From Corynebacterium sp. NML140438 (GTDB taxonomy: Bacteria > Actinomycetota > Actinomycetes > Mycobacteriales > Mycobacteriaceae): a DNA stretch of 64,000 bases. Position numbers and translations under genes: made by a program. Each line of letters starts with the position of its first letter. Position 1 is the first letter of the stretch. Positions 1 to 7,457 of the stretch are shown here, piece after piece. The notes beneath the pieces were generated by a model. That model did no database searches. It was not told the DNA's origin and worked only from the letters and a program-made list of their open reading frames with translations. The DNA lies in the NCBI RefSeq assembly GCF_001875725.1, contig NZ_MLCQ01000025.1, positions 1 to 64,000 of the forward strand. The letters are read 5' to 3'.

Positions 1-120
1 AGGTGTCAACCACCACCCCAGGTTGTTTCCTCGGGCTAAGTGTCAACTATGTCGCGGCTGAGGTGTCAACCATCAGGAAGGTTCTCGCAGGCACGCCGTG
101 TCAACTATGTCGTGACTTCG
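1..120. repeat. Tandem TGTCAAC repeats, probable insertion-sequence end
   Basis: TGTCAAC occurs at 4, 41, 64 and 99. The copies fall in two alternating forms, GGTGTCAACCA (2 and 62) and TGTCAACTATGTCG (41 and 99), so the stretch is a roughly 58-60 bp unit present twice. Multiple short terminal repeats of this kind are typical of the ends of some insertion-sequence families. No transposase is visible because the window starts here. The assignment to a mobile element is inference. Confidence 0.45.
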
Positions 121-165
121 GACACTGCTGGGGGCGCTTTTTATTACCCGATGTACCATGGCGCC

Positions 166-594
166 ATGTCCGTCTCTATCTCTTCCGCTCACGCCCGCGA
201 GTTGCTGGCCACAGCGCATGAAACCGAGGAGCGCACCCGGGAGAAACCGGCCGTTCCTTGGGGGTGGATCTTGTGCGCAGCGGTCTGCTTCGGGGTGAGC
301 CTGCCGCTGATCTTCGTTCTCGACCAGTTTTGGCCGTTCCTCCTGTTTGTACCGTGTGTCGGGTGCATCATTGTTATCGAGCGCCGGAGGTCAAACGGCG
401 TGCGCTCAAGCATCCGACAGCCGATCAAAGAGGACCCCAAAATGTCGTTGCTCCCCTTCGGTGTGTACTTCCTCTGCATATCGCTCTTGCAGGTCGCCCC
501 GCTCCAGAACAAGGTGTTCTCGAGCCTACTCGGTGCGTTCGCGACCGTCGTTTTCGTCGTTACGTACGTGAGGAGCTGGAGGAGCAATGCCTGA
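166..594 (+). CDS. Small multi-pass membrane protein
   Basis: A 142-residue protein of unknown function. Residues about 33-75 contain two hydrophobic segments (WILCAAVCFGV..., FLLFVPCVGCIIVI) followed by a basic ERRR stretch, and residues about 95-135 contain two more (LLPFGVYFLCISLL..., LLGAFATVVFVVTYV), so four membrane spans are likely. The ATG at 166 is chosen; ATG 151 is also in frame and would add five residues. Its stop overlaps the start of the following winged-helix regulator, so the two are probably cotranscribed and the regulator may control this gene. No family recognised. Confidence 0.6.
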   Translation: MSVSISSAHARELLATAHETEERTREKPAVPWGWILCAAVCFGVSLPLIFVLDQFWPFLLFVPCVGCIIVIERRRSNGVRSSIRQPIKEDPKMSLLPFGVYFLCISLLQVAPLQNKVFSSLLGAFATVVFVVTYVRSWRSNA

Positions 595-916
595 TATTTT
601 GTTGCAACCCTCGTGCTTGAGCATCTGCGCCGCACTCTTTGCCGCCGAGGCCACCACCAGCGACGTCGGCGCCGCGGAGAACAAGGAGATGCACCCCAAG
701 CGGCTGCGTACTCTCACTCAGCTAGATAGCGACGCCTACCTCACGGCCATCAACGCACTCAAAGAAGCCGGCTACGTGTCCCTCTTTACGGACCGCAAGG
801 CGAACCCGGACAAGAACGTGGACTGGGTCTCTCTGACCGCTACCGGTGCCCGCGCATACCAGGACTGTATCGAGGAGTTGCGCTCGATTGCGGAGTCGGG
901 CAGTCGGGTACCCTGA
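587..916 (+). CDS. Winged-helix transcriptional regulator
   Basis: A 109-residue protein resembling the small winged-helix regulators of the MarR/HTH_34 type, which are essentially one DNA-binding domain. The central part (SDAYLTAINALKEAGYVSL, about residues 48-66) matches the recognition-helix region and the following wing (VSLTATGARAYQ) has the usual Thr-Gly-Arg turn. The start is preceded by GGAGGAGC and overlaps the end of the upstream membrane-protein gene by 8 bp. Such regulator/membrane pairs are common in actinobacteria; the ligand and target are unknown. Confidence 0.7.
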   Translation: MPDILLQPSCLSICAALFAAEATTSDVGAAENKEMHPKRLRTLTQLDSDAYLTAINALKEAGYVSLFTDRKANPDKNVDWVSLTATGARAYQDCIEELRSIAESGSRVP

Positions 917-921
917 GGTGC

Positions 922-1728
922 ATGACATTTCCCTCCCCAACTACTGATTCGTTCGCGCTGATTACCGGCGCTTCGCAGGGCATCGGTGAGGCAGTTGCGC
1001 GCCAACTTGCTGCTGCTGGCTATAACGTGCTGCTGGTGGCGCGTCGAGAAGCGGTGCTGATGCAGCTTGCCGAAGAGCTGGCGCATGCGCACGGTATCAA
1101 CGCCGAGGTCTTCGCAGCAGACCTGTCCAAGGAGCGCGACGTGACCGCGCTGCTGGACTACATCGGGCAGAAGAAGATCACCATCTGCGTGAACTCCGCC
1201 GGTATTGCGTCGTTTGGCCCGTTTATGAAGCAGGACTGGAACTACGAGACGGACCAGTTCAACCTCAACGCCACGGCGGTGTTCCGCATCACGAAGGCGG
1301 TACTGGACCAAATGGTGCCGCGTGGCGAGGGTTCGCTGTGCAACGTGGGCTCGGCAGCAGGTAACATGCCGATCCCGAACAATGCCACGTACGTGTTTAC
1401 GAAGGCGGGCGTCAATACGTTTACGGAGGCGCTGCACTACGAGCTCAAGGACAGCGGCGTACACTGCACGCTGCTCGCGCCGGGGCCGGTGCGAGAGGCA
1501 GAAGTTCCTGAGGAGGAGCAGTCGATCGTGGACAAGGTCGTGCCGGACTTCCTCTGGACCACGTACGAGTCCTGCGCGAAAGACACCATCAGCGCGATGC
1601 GTAGCAACAAGCGCCGCGTGGTGCCGGGCCCGCTTTCCAAGGTGATGGATTTCGTATCGACGTACGCTCCGCGCGGCGCCCTCGCCCCAATCATGGGGCG
1701 GTTCTATGCACAGATGGGAGAAGAGTAA
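922..1728 (+). CDS. cmrA: SDR-family mycolate reductase CmrA
   Basis: A 268-residue classical short-chain dehydrogenase/reductase. The nucleotide-binding TGASQGIG motif is near residue 14, NSAG near 90, the catalytic Ser lies in VGSAAG near 140 and the YxxxK pair is YVFTK near 155. In Corynebacteriales the SDR gene next to orn (Rv2509 in Mycobacterium tuberculosis) reduces the 3-keto intermediate to mature mycolic acid. The next gene starts one base after the stop and is orn, the same order as in relatives, which supports the symbol. Substrate assignment rests on synteny plus family, not on a residue unique to CmrA. Confidence 0.82.
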   Translation: MTFPSPTTDSFALITGASQGIGEAVARQLAAAGYNVLLVARREAVLMQLAEELAHAHGINAEVFAADLSKERDVTALLDYIGQKKITICVNSAGIASFGPFMKQDWNYETDQFNLNATAVFRITKAVLDQMVPRGEGSLCNVGSAAGNMPIPNNATYVFTKAGVNTFTEALHYELKDSGVHCTLLAPGPVREAEVPEEEQSIVDKVVPDFLWTTYESCAKDTISAMRSNKRRVVPGPLSKVMDFVSTYAPRGALAPIMGRFYAQMGEE

Positions 1729-2364
1729 ATGGATGTCCCTGCAAAAAACGACCGCATCGTATGGGTCGACCTGGAGATGACGGGTCTGGACACGTCCCGC
1801 CACGTCATTGTGGAGGTCGCAGCGCTCGTCACCGATGCGCAACTTGAGATTCTCGACGAGGGCCTGGACCTAGTGGTCCACGCCACCGAAGATGAGCTCG
1901 CCGAAATGGACGACTTCGTGCTGAACATGCACACCGAGAACGGGCTCCTCGACGAGATCCGCTCCTCCTCCGTGTCCATCAAGGAGGCTGAGGACGCGGT
2001 CCTCGCGCTGATTGCAAAGCACTGCGACCCAGACCACCCAGCGCCGCTTGCTGGCAATTCCATCGCCACCGACCGGTCATTCATCCGGGAGCAGATGCCG
2101 CGTCTCGACGCCGCCCTGCACTACCGCATGATCGACGTCTCCACCATCAAGGAGCTGTCACGCCGCTGGTTCCCGCGCGCCTACTACAACCAGCCCGAGA
2201 AAGGTCTGGCGCACCGCGCGCTCGCCGACATCGTGGAATCCATCCAGGAGCTCGACTACTACCGCCGTTCCGTGTTCACGCCGGACCCAGGCCCGGATTC
2301 CGAGCAAGCTGCCGACGCCGCAGCCGCCGCACACGCCCACTACCAGCGGTTTTTGCAATCTTAG
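1729..2364 (+). CDS. orn: Oligoribonuclease
   Basis: A 211-residue DEDDh 3'-5' exoribonuclease that degrades two- to five-nucleotide RNA fragments, and pGpG-like dinucleotides, in the cytoplasm. Visible motifs are Exo[10 protein letters not shown] (residues 11-19, metal-binding Asp and Glu), ExoII around [11 protein letters not shown] (about 108-118) and ExoIII HRALADI with the general-base His and final Asp (about 162-168). The ATG directly follows the TAA of cmrA, so the pair is translationally linked. The C-terminal 20 residues are Ala/His-rich and probably dispensable. Confidence 0.95.
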   Translation: MDVPAKNDRIVWVDLEMTGLDTSRHVIVEVAALVTDAQLEILDEGLDLVVHATEDELAEMDDFVLNMHTENGLLDEIRSSSVSIKEAEDAVLALIAKHCDPDHPAPLAGNSIATDRSFIREQMPRLDAALHYRMIDVSTIKELSRRWFPRAYYNQPEKGLAHRALADIVESIQELDYYRRSVFTPDPGPDSEQAADAAAAAHAHYQRFLQS

Positions 2365-2407
2365 GCTTTCGTTGTAAAGTAGTTCCCGCTGTTGAAAAAC
2401 AGCGATG

Positions 2408-2480
2408 GTGGCTGTAGTTCAGCTGGTAGAGCACCAGGTTGTGATCCTGGGTGTCGCGGGTTCGAGCCCCGTCAGCCACC
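2408..2480 (+). tRNA. tRNA-His (GTG)
   Basis: A full cloverleaf: acceptor GTGGCTG (2408) pairs with CAGCCAC (2473-2479), D-arm AGCTGGTAGAGC, anticodon loop TTGTGAT and T-arm GCGGGTTCGAGCCCCGT. The G at 2407 can serve as the extra G-1 characteristic of tRNA-His. CCA is not encoded. Confidence 0.97.
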
Positions 2481-2657
2481 CCGAGAGTACCCCGTGACCT
2501 GCACAAACAGGTTGCGGGGGACATTGCTTTCAACGGCAGGTACGTTAAGCCAAGAATTGTTCCCGGGGCTTTCGATGAGCGGGGAACATTCTTCGTGGAC
2601 AGGCGTCGCGAACTCGGGAAACGCGAATGGCGGTCGCCCGGAATGGGCCTGAAACCC

Positions 2658-2685
2658 AAAAAGCTCCCGGGCTCGGGAACTTTTT
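2658..2685. terminator. Bidirectional intrinsic terminator
   Basis: A-run, stem CTCCCG/CGGGAAC with loop GGCT, then T-run (AAAAAG...CTTTTT). It separates the plus-strand orn/tRNA-His unit from the convergent L,D-transpeptidase gene and can work in both directions. The 180 bp between tRNA-His and this hairpin hold no gene I can support; a second imperfect hairpin (GTTCCC/GGGAAC) lies at about 2560-2588. Confidence 0.7.
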
Positions 2686-2698
2686 CTAACAGACCGGC

Positions 2699-3880
2699 TT
2701 AAGCGTTCGGGTCCTTCGACCCACCAGAGCGCTGCTCCCAGTCCAGGTTCCAGTAGCCCAGCCCGTCATAGCCGTTGAGTGTGCCACCGTTCGTATTCTT
2801 CACAACGACCGGGTCACCCCGCTTCACGGTCTCCTGGAACCACTGTGCATCCGCGTACGTCGCGTTGACACAGCCGTGCGACTGGTTCGTCGAGCCCATC
2901 GCCCACACCGCCCACGGTGCCGAGTGCACGTAGATGCCCGAATAGGACAGCTGGGTGGCGTAGTCGACCGAGGTGACGTAGCCGCCCTGCCCCAGCCCGA
3001 GGCCGAAGGTGCGGGAGTCCATCACCAGCGAGGTGTGTTCGTCGCCAACAACGTAGGTGCCGTTTGGAGTGTCGTATTTGAAGTCGGCACCCAGCGAGAC
3101 CGGGAACGAACGGATCTGCTCGCCGTTTTTGTACACGCGCAGCACTTTCTCGTTGTTGTCGATGACGGTTTTCACCTCATCGCCGATCTCGAAGCTGGTC
3201 TCGTTGTCCTGCGCACCGTAGACGCCGCCGCCGAGGTCCTTACCGTAGAGGTCCGCAGTGACCTTCACCGTGGTGCCCGGCTCCCAGAAGTCCTTCGGGC
3301 GCCAGCGCAGCTCGTACGGGTCCAGCCAGAAGAAGCCACCCTCGGTGTCGTTCGAGGTCTCGACGTCGATGAGCTCCTCGAGCGCCTTCGTGTCCTGGAT
3401 GGGGACGTCGAAACGGAACGTGATTGCCTGCGCAACGCCGACCGTCGAGCCTTCGAGCGGGCCCATGTACACGTTCGTGGTTGCGGTCGGCACCACCGTG
3501 GAAAAGCTCACGGTCTTCTTCTGACCCGCCCTATCCTTCGCCACGATGGTGTAGTAGCGGCCGTACCCAAGCGGTTCGGTGACTTCCCACTCGGTGCGGT
3601 CGTCGTTGAAAGACGATTCGATAACCTTGCCGGCCTCGTTGGTCATCTCGACTTCTTCGAGCCCGGCTTCAGACTTCACCGTGATCGGGTCGAGAGGCTC
3701 GACATCCGTCTCCTCGTCCTTCACGGAAAACGCTGGAGGCTCTGGCTTCACGGTCGTCTGACCAGTGGTTTCCGCCACCTGATTGATACCCTGACCCGCC
3801 CCGGACGAGCAGCCAACTACACCCACCGCCAACACGGCGACGAGACCAACACCGATGAGAGACCGCCGCATGTTTGTCAC
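2699..3880 (-). CDS. lppS: L,D-transpeptidase lipoprotein (LppS/LdtMt2 type)
   Basis: A 393-residue exported lipoprotein that makes 3-3 cross-links in peptidoglycan. The N-terminus is a basic/hydrophobic signal ending in a VVGC lipobox (Cys about 24). Two Ig-like domains follow (about 60-150 and 150-230), then the YkuD catalytic domain with HSAPWA and the nucleophile motif SHGCVN (about 330-340). Mycobacterial LdtMt2 (Rv2518c, LppS) has the same domain order and also lies close to orn, so the symbol is supported by synteny. Met4 (3871) is an equally possible start. The region 3881-4088 upstream is AT-rich and carries its promoter and that of tRNA-Lys. Confidence 0.87.
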   Translation of the reverse strand: MTNMRRSLIGVGLVAVLAVGVVGCSSGAGQGINQVAETTGQTTVKPEPPAFSVKDEETDVEPLDPITVKSEAGLEEVEMTNEAGKVIESSFNDDRTEWEVTEPLGYGRYYTIVAKDRAGQKKTVSFSTVVPTATTNVYMGPLEGSTVGVAQAITFRFDVPIQDTKALEELIDVETSNDTEGGFFWLDPYELRWRPKDFWEPGTTVKVTADLYGKDLGGGVYGAQDNETSFEIGDEVKTVIDNNEKVLRVYKNGEQIRSFPVSLGADFKYDTPNGTYVVGDEHTSLVMDSRTFGLGLGQGGYVTSVDYATQLSYSGIYVHSAPWAVWAMGSTNQSHGCVNATYADAQWFQETVKRGDPVVVKNTNGGTLNGYDGLGYWNLDWEQRSGGSKDPNA

Positions 3881-4088
3881 GTTTCTCGCTTCCTCACAAC
3901 ACCCGAAGTTTTAGCAACCAACAACACTATCGCCCCAGCGCAACGAAACGCTACTCTGCATCGACCCGAAACGATAACCGTTCCATAACGATCGAAAATA
4001 ACCACGCTGACCTGGCGATTTTACACCTTGCAAACCTTAGTGTTACTGTATTCAACGTTGCCAACGAGGACAGCCTCCGAGACAACAA

Positions 4089-4164
<76 letters not shown>

Positions 4165-4168
4165 CCTT

Positions 4169-4214
4169 AGCCCTCTGGCCAGCGGGATCAGTACCGCAGG
4201 CCAGGGGCTTTTTC
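4169..4214 (+). terminator. Terminator after tRNA-Lys
   Basis: AGCCCTCTGGCC pairs with GGCCAGGGGCT and is followed by TTTTT. It directly follows tRNA-Lys and insulates pncA. Confidence 0.8.
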
Positions 4215-4268
4215 GTATCTTAACGGCAATCCGGCCTACGCGCACACAACAACGACTAGGCTATCGGC

Positions 4269-4832
4269 ATGACTATCGCTTGCATCCTTGTTGATATCCA
4301 AAATGACTTCTGCCCCGGTGGCTCCCTCGGCACCGCGAAAGGCGATACCGTCGCTGAGGGAGTGCGCAAACTGCTCGAGGAACACGGAGACGACTACGAC
4401 TTCGTACTCGCCACGCAGGATTGGCACATTGATCCGGGCACACACTTCTCCGAAAACCCTGACTTTGTGGATACGTGGCCAGTCCACTGCGTCGCTGACA
4501 CCGATGGCGCACAGCTGCGCGCGCCGCTGGCGTCGATAAGCATTGACAAGTACTTCCGGAAGGGCCACTACACTGCCGCGTACTCCGGTTTTGAGGGCAT
4601 AACTGACGGCGATGTGCTGCTCGGCGATTGGCTGCGTGAGCACGGCGTCACCACCGTCGATGTGTGCGGCATCGCGACCGACCACTGCGTACGCGCCACG
4701 GTGCTCGACGCCCGCAAGGAGGGTTTCGACGTCCGCGTCCTCGCCGACCTGTGCTCCCCCGTCGACGAGGAGCGTGGCCAGGCGGCGCTGCGTGAGATGG
4801 AAGAAGCAGGGGCGACGATCGTCGCGAAGTAG
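4269..4832 (+). CDS. pncA: Nicotinamidase/pyrazinamidase
   Basis: A 187-residue isochorismatase-fold amidase that converts nicotinamide to nicotinate and ammonia for NAD salvage, also activating pyrazinamide. The N-terminal VDIQNDFCPGG holds the catalytic Asp9, DWHIDPGTHF supplies the metal-binding Asp and His residues, and ATDHCVRAT carries the nucleophilic Cys near residue 140. There is no Shine-Dalgarno sequence; a -10-like TAGGCT (4257-4262) ends six bases before the ATG, so the mRNA is probably leaderless. Nicotinate produced here is the substrate of PncB encoded at 56.1 kb. Confidence 0.94.
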   Translation: MTIACILVDIQNDFCPGGSLGTAKGDTVAEGVRKLLEEHGDDYDFVLATQDWHIDPGTHFSENPDFVDTWPVHCVADTDGAQLRAPLASISIDKYFRKGHYTAAYSGFEGITDGDVLLGDWLREHGVTTVDVCGIATDHCVRATVLDARKEGFDVRVLADLCSPVDEERGQAALREMEEAGATIVAK

Positions 4833-4837
4833 CAGAA

Positions 4838-4872
4838 AACCCCGCTCCTCAACGTGGAGGGCGGGGCTTTCT
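4838..4872. terminator. Bidirectional terminator
   Basis: AAAACCCCGCTCCTC pairs with GAGGGCGGGGCTTT across a short loop. It lies between convergent pncA and the DUF3618 gene. Confidence 0.8.
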
Positions 4873-4882
4873 TCTGCGCGTT

Positions 4883-5158
4883 TTAGCGCTGAGACAGGAG
4901 CTCCTGCAGCTTCTTCAGCTCGCTCTTGCGCTTGCGGCTGTTAAACACCTTGATGCCCACAAGTGCCGCGACGCCAACGCCAATGCCGATCAGGACCTTC
5001 TGGACGGTCTCGTCCTGCAGCCAGTTGGCAGCTTCGCTCTTCGCGCTGTCTGCAAGGTTGGATGGCTGAGCGCGGTCCGCGAGCTCATCGAGGGTGCTAG
5101 CGAGCTTCGAGCGGGTCTCTGCAAGGCTGCGCTCAATGTCATGAATATCTCGTGCCAC
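4883..5158 (-). CDS. DUF3618 domain membrane-anchored protein
   Basis: A 91-residue actinobacterial protein of the DUF3618 type. The N-terminal half (ARDIHDIERSLAETRSKLASTLDEL) is an amphipathic helix with coiled-coil character; residues 53-70 (VLIGIGVGVAALVGIKVF) form a single membrane span; the C-terminus is basic (NSRKRKSELKKL). It is divergently transcribed from bcp with about 70 bp between starts. Function is unknown; the family is widespread near cell-envelope and stress genes. Confidence 0.75.
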   Translation of the reverse strand: MARDIHDIERSLAETRSKLASTLDELADRAQPSNLADSAKSEAANWLQDETVQKVLIGIGVGVAALVGIKVFNSRKRKSELKKLQELLSQR

Positions 5159-5228
5159 GATCTACATACTCCTAGATGTGTTAACTATTTACAGAACTTC
5201 CAACCAATCTAGTGTAAAACGGGGAATT

Positions 5229-5720
5229 ATGACTGACAACATTCGACTCGAACAAGGCGACACCGCCCCCGTATTCACCCTGACCAGCGACAAAGGCGAC
5301 ACCGTATCGCTCGCAGACTTCGCCGGAAAGCGCGTTATTGTCTACTTCTACCCACGCGCTAACACCCCTGGCTGCACCAAGGAAGCCTGCGACTTCACCG
5401 AACACCTCGAAGTATTTAACGACGCTAACATCGCCGTCGTCGGCATCAGCCCCGACAAGCCAGAGAAATTGGCGAAGTTCCGCGAAGACCACGACCTGAA
5501 GATCACCCTGCTTTCCGATCCGTCCAAGGAAACCATGACCGCCTACGGCGCGTTCGGCGAGAAGAACAATTACGGCCGCATCGTGCAGGGCGTTATCCGC
5601 TCGACGGTCCTCGTGGGCGCCGACGGCAAGGTTGAACAAGCACAGTACAACGTTCGCGCAACCGGTCACGTCGAGCGCATCCTGCGCGACTGGGACCTGA
5701 ATGCAGCCACCGACGCATAA
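5229..5720 (+). CDS. bcp: Thioredoxin-dependent thiol peroxidase (BCP peroxiredoxin)
   Basis: A 163-residue atypical 2-Cys peroxiredoxin that reduces hydroperoxides in the cytoplasm using thioredoxin. The motif YPRANTPGCTKEACDF (about residues 41-56) carries the peroxidatic Cys and, five residues on, the resolving Cys. The ATG at 5229 is chosen over an in-frame ATG 51 bp upstream because the family begins at this point and the extra residues are not conserved-looking. GGGG lies five bases upstream. Confidence 0.9.
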   Translation: MTDNIRLEQGDTAPVFTLTSDKGDTVSLADFAGKRVIVYFYPRANTPGCTKEACDFTEHLEVFNDANIAVVGISPDKPEKLAKFREDHDLKITLLSDPSKETMTAYGAFGEKNNYGRIVQGVIRSTVLVGADGKVEQAQYNVRATGHVERILRDWDLNAATDA

Positions 5721-5738
5721 GATGCTATCTTTGGCGCC

Positions 5739-5957
5739 GTGGATAAGAATACGACGCCAAATCAAGACCCCTACCTCAAAGACGAGTACAACCCTGATCG
5801 CCCTGCCGAGCCCAAGAAGCAGCGCGCGATAGTCGCAACGATTGCGATTGCTGCCTTGGTGGCCCTCGGCGGCTGGCTCATCTACGGACCAGAACAGGAA
5901 GACACACCTACCCAGTCGACGGACGGCTCCGTCGAGTTCCCTATCGACGCTCCGTAG
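5739..5957 (+). CDS. Small single-pass membrane protein
   Basis: A 72-residue protein with a polar N-terminus (DKNTTPNQDPYLKDEYNPDRPAEPKKQR), one membrane span (AIVATIAIAALVALGGWLIYG, about 30-50) and a short acidic exterior tail. The GTG start follows a -10-like TATCTT (5726-5731) by seven bases, suggesting a leaderless transcript. It lies 18 bp after bcp. No family recognised. Confidence 0.65.
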   Translation: MDKNTTPNQDPYLKDEYNPDRPAEPKKQRAIVATIAIAALVALGGWLIYGPEQEDTPTQSTDGSVEFPIDAP

Positions 5958-5996
5958 TTTTGCGGCTTCCGCCTCTCAGCTTTTGCGGCGCACACA

Positions 5997-6041
5997 AAAG
6001 AACCTCCGACACTGCGTCATTTGCAGTCCCGGAGGTTCTTT
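5997..6041. terminator. Terminator beside attL
   Basis: A perfect 12-bp stem AAAGAACCTCCG/CGGAGGTTCTTT, extended by outer complementary bases (GCGCACA...TGTGCGC). It ends the bcp unit on the plus strand. In a chromosome without the prophage it would also follow tRNA-Leu immediately on the minus strand, so it is probably the native tRNA-Leu terminator. Confidence 0.8.
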
Positions 6042-6047
6042 CCTCTT

Positions 6048-6070
6048 GTGCGCCCGGTGAGACTTGAACT
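6048..6070. other. attL core (23 bp)
   Basis: GTGCGCCCGGTGAGACTTGAA plus CT repeats exactly at 50073-50095. This copy is a fragment of the T-arm and acceptor stem of tRNA-Leu without the rest of the gene, marking the left junction. Confidence 0.9.
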
Positions 6071-6193
6071 AGCTATGTGTACTTTTTGAAGGTGCCTCGT
6101 TACCTGCGTTTTTGCTGGTGGCGGGGCATTTTTACTGTTTTGCCACTACGCCGTTTTCCGGGCGATTCCGGGACATTACGGGGCTTTTTGTAG

Positions 6194-6454
6194 TCAAAAT
6201 GCAGTCACAAAATCCGCCCCGATCATCACCGTATACAGTAACGCGCCCACTACATACAGTGACGCCCCAAACACAAGAAGACCCCCACCTGAGTATCTAG
6301 CCAGAATGGGGCCAGTCGGGCTACAGGGGTAGTTTTTCTGCGGGCTCTTGGCATACTGCGGCGCGATCGAGTCCGGCGTCACCAAGTGTTCGAGGGTGTC
6401 GGCGAGCCAAACTGTCCACCGCTTAATAACAGTCCAAACATACGAAGCAATCAC
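6194..6454 (-). CDS. Possible small membrane protein
   Basis: An 86-residue open frame with a GTG start, whose C-terminal part (GGGLLVFGASLYVVGALLYTVMIGADF) would form one membrane span. No good ribosome-binding site is visible and no family is recognised. It lies divergent from the small-protein cassette at 6.5 kb, so it could be a moron, but it may be a chance frame. The remaining bases between attL and 6473 show nothing else. Confidence 0.35.
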   Translation of the reverse strand: MIASYVWTVIKRWTVWLADTLEHLVTPDSIAPQYAKSPQKNYPCSPTGPILARYSGGGLLVFGASLYVVGALLYTVMIGADFVTAF

Positions 6455-6473
6455 ATAAAGTCCATTACAGCAC

Positions 6474-6503
6474 TTGACACATAACGCATATTTACGTTAT
6501 ACT
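6474..6503 (+). promoter_or_regulatory. Strong promoter with overlapping inverted repeat
   Basis: Perfect -35 TTGACA (6474-6479) and -10 TATACT (6498-6503) with an 18-bp spacer. The spacer holds ATAACG-N8-CGTTAT (6481-6500), an inverted repeat positioned where a bound repressor would block RNA polymerase. It drives the microprotein/HTH cassette at 6559-7073. Confidence 0.75.
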
Positions 6504-6558
6504 ATGTGTATTGAGTCAATGAGACTCACGAACAACTAGATAGAGAGGAGGTGCAGAG

Positions 6559-6630
6559 ATGTACACAGACATCATCGCAACAATCACCCTGATTGTGATG
6601 ATTATTATCTGGCTCGACACTCGCAAATAG
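6559..6630 (+). CDS. Membrane microprotein (23 aa)
   Basis: MYTDIIATITLIVMIIIWLD followed by TRK: an almost wholly hydrophobic helix with a charged C-terminus. The start has an excellent Shine-Dalgarno (GAGAGGAGGTG, 6543-6553) and follows the strong promoter at 6474. The build resembles small hydrophobic peptides that insert in the cytoplasmic membrane, including type I toxins, but no family assignment is possible and no antisense RNA is evident. Confidence 0.6.
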   Translation: MYTDIIATITLIVMIIIWLDTRK

Positions 6631-6636
6631 GGAAGC

Positions 6637-6661
6637 CCCCGGCTAGCCGTAATAGCCGGGG
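6637..6661 (+). other. Stem-loop between microprotein genes
   Basis: CCCCGGCTA pairs perfectly with TAGCCGGGG across a seven-base loop. No T-run follows, so it is more likely an mRNA-stability or partial attenuation structure than a full terminator. Confidence 0.55.
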
Positions 6662-6702
6662 ACAACCCCACCCCCTCAACACTACACACGAAAGGACCCA
6701 CA

Positions 6703-6828
6703 ATGACATTCACACTCCTCGGAGTCGGCACCGGCATCATCACCACACTCGCAGGTGCTAACCCCCTCTTCGCCCTCGCCTTCCTCGCCGTCGGCTACGG
6801 CATCGACAAAAACAAAAAGAAGGCATAA
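6703..6828 (+). CDS. Membrane microprotein (41 aa)
   Basis: A 41-residue protein: hydrophobic, Gly-rich stretch (LLGVGTGIITTLAGANPLFALAFLAVGYGI) ending in DKNKKKA, compatible with one long or two short membrane helices and a basic cytoplasmic tail. AAAGGA lies six bases upstream of the ATG. The stop is two bases before the next start, so it is coupled to the HTH gene. Function unknown. Confidence 0.6.
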   Translation: MTFTLLGVGTGIITTLAGANPLFALAFLAVGYGIDKNKKKA

Positions 6829-6830
6829 CC

Positions 6831-7073
6831 ATGCACCCCATCATCATCGACGAACACACTGGCAAACGCCTCTTCAACAGCGCAGAATGCGCCGAATACA
6901 TCGGCGTATCCCCCCGCACCTGGTCCAACTACTACGCGAACCATCGCACCCCCGAACCCGTCGCCACATGGGGCAAATCAGCCCCACTATGGGACGCCGA
7001 AGAAGTAAAAACCTGGCACGCAGCACGCCCAGGCTCCCCCGTAAAAGGAAGCTCGAAACACTCCACCGACTAA
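6831..7073 (+). CDS. AlpA/excisionase-like HTH protein
   Basis: An 80-residue DNA-binding protein. FNSAECAEYIGVSPRTWSNYYANHRTPEP (about 15-43) is the helix-turn-helix of the MerR/AlpA-type excisionases, and PLWDAEEVKTWHAARPG (about 51-68) the typical wing with the Trp-His motif. In the circular form this gene comes to lie just beyond attP from int, the usual place of a recombination directionality factor. It may also regulate its own promoter at 6474. Confidence 0.7.
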   Translation: MHPIIIDEHTGKRLFNSAECAEYIGVSPRTWSNYYANHRTPEPVATWGKSAPLWDAEEVKTWHAARPGSPVKGSSKHSTD

Positions 7074-7079
7074 AGCAAA

Positions 7080-7130
7080 AAGACCCCGCCAGACACACCT
7101 AGTGTTGGTGCGCCCGACGGGGTCTTGATA
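7080..7130 (+). terminator. Terminator after left-end cassette
   Basis: AAGACCCCG (7080-7088) pairs with CGGGGTCTT (7118-7126). It closes the plus-strand cassette and faces the minus-strand lysis genes, so it may act both ways. Confidence 0.7.
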
Positions 7131-7154
7131 CTTCTCGCCACATTGGCTTCTTGC

Positions 7155-7457
7155 CTACAGGTCGGCCTCCACGGACTCATGCACATCGATCCGCAGCGCG
7201 GGATAGCGCTGGCGGACCTGCCGCAGAGCAGCAAGCGAAAAGTTGTACTTCACTTCCAGCGCCTCCTGTGCTTCCTCGAGCTTCGCCACACGGTCAAGCA
7301 GCGTTTTCAACAAGTCCTGCATCTGCCGCTGCGCAGTATCCACCGTGTCCTTACCCCGCACATCAGCTTTCGGCTTCTCACGTGCCGTCAAAAAGCCAAG
7401 ATAGGCCGGGATTACTGCCGCAAGGACAAGGGCTAAGCTCTCCCAGAACTGTTCCAT
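7155..7457 (-). CDS. Phage membrane protein with coiled coil
   Basis: A 100-residue protein with an N-terminal membrane span (SLALVLAAVIPAYLGFLTA, about 7-25), a charged linker and a helix of coiled-coil character (TAQRQMQDLLKTLLDRVAKLEEAQEALEVKY, about 41-71). The start overlaps the end of the preceding gene by 25 bp. It is the last minus-strand gene after the lysis module, where phages often encode a second holin or spanin-like component; that role is inference. Confidence 0.6.
   Translation of the reverse strand: MEQFWESLALVLAAVIPAYLGFLTAREKPKADVRGKDTVDTAQRQMQDLLKTLLDRVAKLEEAQEALEVKYNFSLAALRQVRQRYPALRIDVHESVEADL

Noticed and set aside
772-1842. 356-residue minus-strand open frame
   Set aside because: Antisense to cmrA and orn; His/Arg/Val-rich shadow.
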